This document shows, one piece after another, positions 55,879-64,000 of a DNA stretch of 64,000 bases (positions are counted from its first letter, which is position 1; each line of letters opens with the position of its first letter). The translations under genes were made by a program, and so were the position numbers. Origin of the DNA: Chalara sp. BL73 (lineage: Eukaryota > Ascomycota > Leotiomycetes > Helotiales); NCBI GenBank assembly GCA_918026815.1, contig CAKJVC010000151.1, positions 124,001 through 188,000 of the forward strand, in the 5' to 3' direction. Below the pieces are notes generated by a model. The model did no database searches. It was given only the letters and a program-made list of their open reading frames with translations, and was not told the origin of the DNA.

Positions 55879-57485
55879 TCAGCATCGTCTCCAAACTGTC
55901 AAGATCAAGATGCCACATACAAAACCTCCTTCGGAGGTACACAGAGCGTCTCTCGAAACCCTGGTGATCCTCTTTTCCTCTGCAAGCTCCTCCCTCCTCT
56001 GTCGCTCCTGCTCTGCAAGCAGCATCTCAATCTCCCTCTTTCTGTTCTCCGCTGCGACCCTTGCACGTTCTCTCTCTCTTTCCTGCTCTCTTCTCAGTAA
56101 TTCCGCCTGTCTCTCCCTCTCAACCCGCTGCGCCTCGAGCACCGCCATCGCCGCGTCATGTGCTATCCTCTCCTGCTCCGCCTTCTCTTGAAGAATTCTC
56201 TCCTTCTCCGCTCGTTCCCTTGCCGCTCTATCCGCCTCAGCCTGCACGCGCACCCTCTCAGCTTCTTCTACTCTCAATCTCTCCTCCTCTATCTTCTGGT
56301 TCTTCTCATTCAGTTTCTTGGCCTCTCTCTCGTGCTTGACTCTCTGGATTCTCCCCTTAATTTTCTGCGTCACCGACACGTGTCGCGCATTCTTCATCTG
56401 CTTCTCAAACTTCTTGTTCAACTTCGCCAATTCGCTTGATAGCGTCATCGCAGCTTGCGTGTTCCTCCATAAGCCACCCGATCTCTCCAGTTCTTTCTGC
56501 ACTCTCATCGTGGATTCTTTCCCACAGCCCCGCGCAATCACCTCGATGAGCCCCAACACGGCGTTTCTATCTGCGGTGATTCGCACCGTCTTCGAACCGC
56601 CCGCTTTCATATCGCCAAGGAAGCTCATGGTGGAGAACAGTTCCTTCTCCCTCCTCTCCGCGTCTGCTTGCGCGGTAGTACCCCAGAAGGTAGTGCCCAA
56701 GACAACGTGCTTATAGAAGTCCTTCCCGCAGAGTTTCTTGAAGACCTGTAACTGCGTCATCGTCGATCCTTGAACCCTAGTATCCGAGATAGGCTGCAGG
56801 TATATAATGCCTGACAGAACGATGGTCCCGTGTTTGGAGGATAGCCAAGTCACGATCTCCTCCAGGATTTCGGCGTCAGTGCGTGCAGTGTCGTTGAAGC
56901 CGGGGGTATCGACAAGGATATAGTTTACTCCTTTATGCTTGAACTTGAAAGGTGTGACTTTCTGGGTTTCTCATAGGGGTGAGTTTACTGCCCGCAAATG
57001 GTAGAGAGACTGGACTTACGAGAGCGAAGGCCTTTGCCGATGCCGATATCCTTTCGGCCGGTGATTTGAGCTATCAAGCTTGACTTCCCGGCACCGGTCA
57101 CCCCCATTACTGCGATAATTACATCCTTGCCGGTGTTTCTGGCCTCCTCTGCGGCCTGGCCTTTAGAGTTCATAGAAGTATCAGCAGACTTGATTGATGG
57201 AATGGGCCTAGCCAGTATTGAGCTTGTCCCAGAGTCGTCTTCAAGGGACAGCTTCGGCAGTTTTCTGTAGGGATACTCTATTGGATGTATCTCATGACCC
57301 GGTCCCTTTCCCGTGAGAAATGGAGGATCGTAGCTTTGAAACTCGGCGTCGAAAATCGGTTCACTCGCATAGTCTTCCAGTCTCATATACTGCTGGTTCA
57401 TCCACATATCTGCATTCATTGGACGGCACTCCATCGCGCTATCCTCAATGATGCGTTCTCCGTCGTATAGCCAATCATAAGCCAT
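55879..57485 (-). CDS. AIG1/GIMAP-like GTPase with coiled-coil tail (altered G4 motif)
   Basis: Two exons (57485-57020 and 56969-55879, intron 50 nt) encode 518 residues. After about 118 N-terminal residues comes a G domain: P-loop GVTGAGKSS (residues 128-136), DTPGFNDTARTD (G3), and LGTTFWGTT at the G4 position. The second half is a long charged coiled coil (EEERLRVEEAERVRVQAEAD and similar). The family holds septin/dynamin-like membrane-associated GTPases, including plant AIG1 and vertebrate GIMAP immune proteins. Fungal members are mostly uncharacterised. The usual [NT]KxD Asp at G4 is replaced by Gly, which may weaken guanine selectivity. It is divergent from a paralogue at 58610. Confidence 0.82.
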
Positions 57486-58609
57486 GTTGAACGCAAGTTC
57501 TTTCCGCCTCCTTGAAGATGTAAAGGGAAATCACTGGTCTACTTTTGTTTGTGCTAGTAACAGTACTTGGAGAAGATCAAAATAATCAACACATGAGCCC
57601 AAATTCACTCGAAAGTCGAACAGGAGGTGGAACTTCTGGCGGATGAGTTCCGCCAGGCCGTTTCTCGATGGATCAGTCAGCTTGACATTGAACCATACCA
57701 TGAGGAAGTTTGAGAAAACTCAGCTCTCGCGGGCCACGTCGATGTCTCTTGCATACTCCCCAGAGCTAACCCGCATGGCTTAGGTTGCGAATGGCGGGAT
57801 GTCGTTATTGCCAAGCCAAGCCAAGACTGAGGCTGGTTTGCGGGCGGCTTCCAGACACAAGAAGCAAGAATGCAACTGCCAAATACAGTAATCACGCAAC
57901 AGATAGGCTTCCCCTCGATCCTACTGCGCCTGCGTATGTCTGCCGGCTTGTTTCTTACAAAGTACCTAATTTTGGCATATGGAGGTATTCCGCAGTGTGA
58001 TGAATATTGCCATGGTATGCGCTGGCACATTTACAAGGCGTCCGTGGCTTGAAAAAAAAAATTATAAGCTATATTCGTTTCAGCCTCACGGCCATATGAA
58101 TTTTCAGCTCGAGCCCCGGCATTTCCTCATAATCCTCCACTTGTGGGGGTGGATGTGCACTTTAGCGATGAGGCGTTCGGAAAGATTTGGGCATCAACAC
58201 AACGTGTGTGGTTCACGCAGACGTGGATACGTTGGAGAATTGAGGAGGCCTGGGACCCTGGCTCCGTGGAGGAAGACTGGGGATTGTTGGGGTTAAGTCG
58301 ATCGAGGGGTGGGAAGGCTCGCGTCTTGGCCAGTGAAAACCTTCGGTTAGGGGAGTGGACTTGTAGACTCAATGGATAGCCTGGTCCAGAACACGCTTTG
58401 AGATGCATTACTTTGCATGTGGCTTGAAAGTGTGCCTTCCCAGGCATACAAGAGCAAGAGGCTGTCAATTCGAGACTGGCCATTTTCTGATCAGATCAGG
58501 CTCATTGCATAACATCACCGAACTCCCATCGTGAATGATCTGAAAGCCCATCTTCGCTGCTTCATCTATAGATCATCATACTTATCATCTAGTACCAGCT
58601 CAAGTCAAG
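57486..58609. promoter_or_regulatory. Divergent intergenic region between the two GTPase genes
   Basis: About 1.1 kb with no supported gene; short ORFs on both strands lack motifs. It holds the promoters of both GTPase genes. Confidence 0.4.
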
Positions 58610-60109
58610 ATGAGGAAAACTCTCTCTAAGCTGACCAGGAAGGGCCGGAACAACAGCACTTCAACCCCGGTTGATCGAAGACCTAGTAACGGGTTCGCGG
58701 ATGCTGCGGGAAAGCTTTCTATAACGTAAGTCGTTCGCTGAAGGGCGGCACAAGCATTGACTCGAAGAAGTTCGAAGGATGTAGTAATCGCCATTATGGG
58801 CCTTACCGGCACTGGTAAGAGCACCTTCATCGAACACTTAACGCAGTCTGGTGTTAGAATTGGCCACAACCTTCGATCTTGTAAGTTAAAAGAGCACTCC
58901 GTCTACTGGGGAACGCACACTGAGACGCAATCAGGCACCGTCGATGTTGGAGTGCACCAGTTCACGTACCGTAACGGCCAGAGAATTTACCTCATCGATA
59001 CACCTGGTTTTGACGACACGACCCGTTCCGACACGGAAGTTTTGAAGGATGTAGCATACTTTCTCGGAGCTGCATATTCGAAAGACATCAAGCTTGCGGG
59101 TATCATATATCTCCATCGCATTACTGATAGGCGCATGACCGGTAGTGCACTCAAGAACCTCCACATGTTTAAAGCCCTCTGTGGTAGCACATCGCTTTCA
59201 AATGTTGTGCTTGCCACCACGATGTGGGATACACTGGTTGACGAAGAATCTATCAGCGAGGGCGAGAAAAAGGAGCGAGAGCTTCGAAAGGAACGCGACT
59301 TCTGGGGAGATATGGTGAAAATGGGAAGCAAGATGTTCCGTCATTACGGTACTGAAGCGTCCGCATTGAACATTGTAGACTACATCATGAGGCTCAAGGG
59401 AAGTGTAGTTTTGGACATCCAAAGACAGATGGTTGATGATGGTCAAACACTTGATGAGACGACTGCTGGTCAAGAAGTGCAACGCGAACTGTTGGCGACC
59501 AAGAAGAAATATGACGAGGAGATAAGAGAGACCAAGAAGTCGATGAAAGAGGCGATTGAAGCAGGCAATCGCGAGATGGCCGATAGACTCAAGGAGATGG
59601 AAGCCGCAAGCCAGAAGAAACTCGATGACGCGAACCGTCAGACGCAAGAGCTGAAACAGAACTTTGACAAGATCAAGAAAGAAGGCGATGCACGTATGCA
59701 GAAATTGCTTGATGAGCAGCGCGCTGAAAGTCAGCGTAATAAAGAACTTGCTGAGCTTCGCGCGGTGGAGGTGGCAGAACTAGCTGCAAAACAGAGAGAA
59801 TACGAGGCACGCATTGAGGAAGAAAAGCAGAACAACGCCAACAAGGACGCTGAGTGGACTGCAAGGATTACGCAAATGAACGTCGAGGCTGAGAACTTGC
59901 GCCGCAACAGGGAGGCAAAGCAGAGGGAGATGGCTGAAGCCCAGGCTCAACAAATGAATAATGACAAGAACCTGTCCATTTTCAAGATGGTTCTCGGAAC
60001 CGGTATGGCGGTGGCTTCAGCTGTATTCATGAATCCAGCGCTGGCTGGAGCTAGCACGGCTCTTCTGGGTTCGGCTAGTAGAACGACTCATTACGTCAAA
60101 GCTGGATAG
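58610..60109 (+). CDS. AIG1/GIMAP-like GTPase with coiled coil and hydrophobic C-terminus
   Basis: Exons 58610-58725 and 58768-60109 (intron 42 nt) give 485 residues. A basic N-terminus (MRKTLSKLTRKGRNNS) precedes the G domain: GLTGTGKST (P-loop at about 49-57), DTPGFDDTTRSD (G3) and LATTMWDT, where Asp at G4 is kept. A long coiled coil follows (about residues 240-440). It then ends in a hydrophobic segment (FKMVLGTGMAVASAVFMNPA) that could anchor it in a membrane. Compared with its divergent neighbour it has a shorter N-terminus, a conventional G4 and the anchor. The two may form unequal partners, as GIMAP and dynamin-like pairs do; that is inference. Confidence 0.85.
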
Positions 60110-61007
60110 GGAGGACACATTTCCTATATGAACCTACCCTATCTTTTGTTGTTCAATATCTAACTAGTTCTGGCGTCTAATCGTATCGATCCATCAACCA
60201 CCGTATCCACGGTTCCCTAATTATATTGAGATCTCATGCCATAGACTCAAAGACGAGTTGTCTGATTTGGAACCGCCTCAGGTTCAAGGGCGTCACAGCC
60301 ATAAGAGGGCAATTTGTGCAGATTGAGATCCTCGGAGGTAGCCCAAGACCGACGGACACACTGGCGCGGTACTGTGCCGTACAAAGCAATTATCTTCTAT
60401 CAGAAATCATCAGATACTAAGTTTCATGGATATACGAATAGCCACATCATCGCGCAGGAGTCCTTATATTTCCTGCCGATCCATCGTTGTCGAGGCTCAA
60501 TAGAAGCTGGAGAAAGTACTCCTCGTCTTCGGCCGAAGTCTGCTCCACGGTGACCGATGTTGGCCAGCTTTGATGCCGATACTCCGTATCCGACCCGCGC
60601 ACTCCAGATGACAAAGATTACGAAACTGTCACGTACTACTCAATCCATCTTGTATTTCTATATTTTTAATCTCCTTCCCTTAACACATATCTTATAATGG
60701 CTCCATGAATATACAATCACATCTTTGTCTCCTACAATATAGCTTCCTGAACTGTCCTAAAGTTAACTCGGCCTTTCGAACTCAGAGTGGCATATCATGT
60801 GCCCGAGCTCCACCCAAGTGATGTCTGTTAGGAATGGCACAGCAGCGCGAGCTGGCAAAGGCACGCCTTTGCTGAGAGAACGGAGGCGGACTGATAATGG
60901 TGGTGGGAGTGAAGAGACGTTGACAGATGCCAGACGAGCTGGCGACGAAGAGGGCCCAGAGGAGGCTCTGAGAAGTCTCAACTGCTGATTCTGCTCAAGC
61001 TCTCAAC
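60110..61007. other. Intergenic, no gene recognised
   Basis: Downstream of the GTPase gene. Small ORFs (for example 60797-60988) have no motif. Confidence 0.45.
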
Positions 61008-61440
61008 ATGTCTACCTCTACGTCGACACCGGCTCTAATCTCATCGGTCCCAGAACTGTTCGCTTTTCTTTCCTCTATTCCTACTTCCAGTACACTGTAC
61101 CTTGACCTCGAGGGTAGAAATCTTAGCCGCAACGGCACCATCTCCATTATCACTATCCCCGCCCGCAGAATACAGTACATCTCATCGACATCTTGACCTA
61201 AGAGAAATAGCCTTCACCACCATCTCAAGCTCCAGAAAGAAGGGTAAGACGCCTAAATCCATTCTCGATGATCCGGGCATCACCAAGTTGTTCTAGACGT
61301 CCACAATGATGCCGATGCGCTTTAGGCACATAACCGTGTCGGCCTCGCTGGCGCCTTCGACACCCAACTGTTTAACTTACGGACCTGGAAGTTTCCATTA
61401 CACGCTGCCTTCAGAACAGGAGATTGGGAACAGACCATGA
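61008..61440 (+). pseudogene. 3'-5' exonuclease (DEDD type) N-terminal relic
   Basis: MSTSTSTPALISSVPELFAF then STLYLDLEGRNLSRNGT gives the first acidic pair (DLE) of the RNase D-like exonuclease fold. After frameshifts, SILDDPGITK, then DVHNDADAL and HNRVGLAGAFDTQLFNLRTW continue the domain (second Asp). A TAG at 61323-61325 replaces the Trp expected after DAL (a G-to-A change). The C-terminal half is missing, so this is a truncated pseudogene. Confidence 0.6.
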
Positions 61441-62893
61441 CTCGATAGACTTTCTAGCTCACGCCCCTGGACTTCACTACCATCTAACTCAATCAGTCAT
61501 AAATCATGCTTGAATAAAAGAAGGAACGGTATCGAGAAGTTAAACTTACGCGGTAATAGCCTCAAGTGGGGCATCTCTTGGAGGAGTCATATTCAACCCG
61601 ACACGTCGTGATAAGACTATCTTGTATGGCAATAATTGGAATGCCCCACAAGGAAAAATCACGTTTGGGGAGCAGCGGTCCCGCATTTATGATGAATACT
61701 CTTTTGTGATGGGTAAAATGGTACCACTGCACCATGCGACCAAAAGTGAATCCACTGATGGTCAAACATGCTGCAGTGATATATAGACCCCTAACTCTCC
61801 GTGACATCTCTCCACTTGGAAAATGATTGTGGGCGCTTTGTGTGCAAAAGCATGAGCCGTAAACATAACGCCATGGAAACTGAGAACGCAAATAGGGTTA
61901 CTTCCCGGATGCGGAAAGCATCCTAGACCTCCTCCGGCTCTCAAAATTCAACTAAACTGCCGGATGCGCCACAGAAGGAACAGGTGGCCAAACGTGGTCT
62001 CAAATCGTAATTCGCTGTGAGATGCAAAGAGAAGAGACTGATGGAGGAAAGGGGTATAGCGCCTACGCGACGCTCCTGTTCATACCCTGTCATTCGACTG
62101 TGACAACTGTGGTCGATCTTTCGATACTGAAGAGGCGCTACAATAGCACCTACGGAATTCTGTAAAATAGGCTAGGTCTAAGGATCATACCTAGCTTATT
62201 GGGGAAGTTTTAGGTATGCCTGCGCAAGATGCATACGTACTTTTGCCTTCGATGATGAATCTACTGACGTATGCGTTACGTCGTATGTGATACTCACGAG
62301 TGAGTATCACACTTTTATAGGTAGAGAGATTCTCTCCCGTAGTTCATGTTCTACAACCTTCAGCAATTGACTCGTTTTACCTCATACTCTCTTAAGGCCA
62401 CGTGACTCTCTTCTTCTATTTCAATAATTGCACATAGCTTAGGTTAGACACAAACTGTCTATTGGGCGAAAATAACAGGGCAGCACCTTTCCCCGCCAAA
62501 TAATTTGGAGCCCCAATCGTTACCAGTCATTTTGAAAACGCCTCCCAATTAACAACCGTGCTAAAACCTAGAGACCTACCCGCTTTCAAGGGAAAGGGCC
62601 TATTAGAGGTACAGGCTTTCGTGTCAGCCGCGAAACGCTGTTTCCGCGGAGACGGGGAATACTATTATTTCCCTAATGATACATGGAAGATTGACTACCG
62701 CGTTGCCGCTTTCAATACGATGACAGAATGAAGGTGGGCGGGCCATGAAGGTGAATAACCGCATAAGCTGATTGAAGAAGCTATGCTGTTTGTTCTTTTC
62801 CGGCTTCAAATTGGCGTTCTAGCCAGGGCTTCCGTATTTCCCACCAACTCAAAATTGAGCAAAAGGATTCTACTCAGGTGACGTGAGCCAGTC
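61441..62893. other. Intergenic, with unassigned ORF and dispersed repeat
   Basis: A minus ORF of 109 codons (61562-61891, GLYITAACLTISGFTFG) has a possible membrane segment but no known family. The dispersed repeat at 62170-62405 lies here. Confidence 0.4.
62170..62405 (+). repeat. Dispersed repeat, copy 2
   Basis: Homologous to 33522-33760 (GGTCTAAGGATCATACCTAG near the start, GGCCACGT at the end). The palindrome of copy 1 is degraded here. Shared TATA-like TTTTATAGG suggests a solo LTR of an unnamed family. Confidence 0.6.
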
Positions 62894-63397
62894 TCAATAG
62901 AATTTCTTTTTGCACGCCTTGACTATATTCCCCGCATCATTCTCCCGCGTCGCCTCCCAATACATAGCATGCCCCGTATCCGTTCCCCAAATCCCATCGA
63001 CCTTGATGTTCCAGACATCTTGGATATACTTGACAGCTGATATGGTCTTCGGTCCATAACTACCATCTACGGCCAACTTCGGTATTCCCTCATAATCCCA
63101 TTGGGTGGAACATCTAGTGTCATGTTAGTCTATAGGAGATGGGCACTAGACGTAGAAAGGGTACCTGTTGAGTGCTCTCTGGACCGCTTTCACGCCCGCG
63201 CCTGAGGCTCCGGACCTCATGGTGCACCACGGAGCCGTGGCACCGCCCGAGTACGCTGGATACTGAATCCACCAACCACCATAAGGCTTTGGGCCACCTT
63301 CCATCTCTGTCACGGTGTTGCAAGATAGGCCGAGTGTTGGAACTGTAAAGGCAAGGAGCATCAATAGAACAGAAGTTATGCGGATATCGGACGACAT
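62894..63397 (-). CDS. Small secreted peptidoglycan-binding-like protein
   Basis: Exons 63397-63165 and 63113-62894 (intron 51 nt) encode 150 residues. The first 23 or so (MSSDIRITSVLLMLLAFTVP) form a signal peptide. The mature part has the pattern of a PG_binding_1-like fold: GVKAVQRALN, then LAVDGSYGPKTISAVKYIQ, then VDGIWGTDTGHAM, with several Cys suited to disulfides. The splice is supported because it joins LNR to CSTQWDYEG in frame within the domain. In bacteria this fold binds cell-wall peptides. In secreted fungal proteins it may bind bacterial wall material or serve as a small effector; that is inference. ATG 63397 was chosen over an upstream GTG-type start because the signal peptide begins there. 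Confidence 0.8.
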
Positions 63398-64000
63398 GTT
63401 GGAGTATATCTCGGGTAGCAGGGAAAGGTGAGTAAATATAACTTTCAATCTTGCTCATCTTTGGGCGGCAAACATCAGAACCTTTATACTTCTCTCTTCT
63501 CAGAATCTCAGTCACCTGTTTTCTGAACTCGAGATTCCCTGTCTACTGGAGCTGCCAAGGTGGCAAGGTATCCACTTTTGGCCAACCAAATAGGCGGGTT
63601 ATTCTTAGCAAACGGGCCGCGCCTAATATTTTTCCTAAGCCAATTGTGCTCCTTACAGCTACCCCGCTACGCCCATTGCGGAGTATACGGGGGAAAAATG
63701 GGCCGCGCACCCCCATTCTGATCGCCCAAAATAAGCGATTTTCTTGGGGCACCAATGCTAAAATTACCGTCACTTAGTTTTTGTGCAACGGGGTAAACCC
63801 CGCCAAAACCTTATTTAGTTATTATCATTATTATTATTCCTTTTAACGTGCTTGTATCGGCTGAGGACTATGTAGCTCGGCTAGGCTCTCGAACTGCCCT
63901 CGGGCCAGCTTTTGAGCTTCGTGTTTCTAATAATAGTAGTGGTTCTGATATATACGCTTTCTGAGAGTAAAAGGAAAGCCGCAGGAGCACTAAGTTACGT
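63398..64000. other. Right edge: no gene; Helitron-like hairpin terminus at 63774-63812
   Basis: The minus strand shows a GC hairpin (CGGGGT / ACCCCG), then TTGCACAAAAA, then CTAA at 63777-63774. This resembles a Helitron 3' end with its body extending right beyond the window. The next base is G, not the expected T, so the call is weak. Short ORFs here lack motifs. Confidence 0.3.

Noticed and set aside
55910..56716. Plus ORFs opposite the coiled coil of the first GTPase
   Set aside because: Ser/Leu-rich complement of the Glu/Arg-rich coiled-coil codons.
1..64000. CRISPR array, operons, ribosome binding sites, riboswitches
   Set aside because: Spliceosomal introns and gene families show eukaryotic nuclear DNA; the tandem repeats found are protein-coding arrays or minisatellites without spacers.

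Overview
The window looks like accessory DNA from a filamentous ascomycete (Pezizomycotina). Genes are split by short GT-AG introns (about 42-136 nt, mostly 42-65, several with CTAAC- or CTAAT-like branch sites). Several carry domain sets typical of fungal non-self recognition: HET, SesA, HeLo-like, NACHT/NB-ARC, WD40, TPR and ankyrin. Much of the remaining DNA is gene relics whose stops look like C-to-T or G-to-A changes (RIP-like), with retrotransposon debris between them. Species cannot be named from the sequence alone.

Layout. 1-13 kb: the end of an alpha/beta-hydrolase/NB-ARC NLR, a decayed chimeric STAND relic (SesA plus NACHT pieces), and a 6.7-kb kinase-TPR gene with a large uncharacterised C-terminal region. 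13-20 kb: a nested transposon zone with an intact 1.23-kb LTR element, several solo LTRs, a minisatellite and a decayed AT-hook gene. 20.4-23.5 kb: an intact HeLo-like/ubiquitin-like/ankyrin gene. 24.8-33.3 kb: a kinase relic, then a small metabolic group of SDR, bZIP with a DUF3425-type C-terminus, FAD monooxygenase and amidase, arranged as two divergent pairs. 34.8-39.5 kb: a HET-NACHT-WD40 NLR with one frameshift. 41.7-50.4 kb: an HNH nuclease pseudogene, an S66-type LD-carboxypeptidase, solo LTRs and a LINE relic. 51-54 kb: an intact HET-ankyrin gene. 54.4-60.1 kb: a kinase relic holding a Copia-type LTR, then two divergently transcribed AIG1/GIMAP-like GTPases. 61-64 kb: an exonuclease relic, a secreted peptidoglycan-binding-like protein and a possible Helitron terminus.

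How the genes relate. The dominant theme is an immune or incompatibility island. At least five loci combine a fungal signalling N-terminus or kinase with a tandem-repeat sensor array. Three arrays (TPR, and ankyrin twice) are highly homogeneous, as expected from ongoing repeat exchange, while the WD40 array is diverged. The NACHT relic at 3.7-5.8 kb resembles the NACHT gene at 34.8-39.5 kb, and the two HET genes resemble each other, so parts of the island arose by local duplication and module shuffling. The 25-33 kb genes look like a separate small catabolic or modification set with its own bZIP regulator.

Main limits. Splice sites were inferred by eye from consensus and reading frame. Family calls rest on motif recognition. 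The disruptions in the kinase-TPR and HET-NACHT-WD40 genes could be real or assembly errors.
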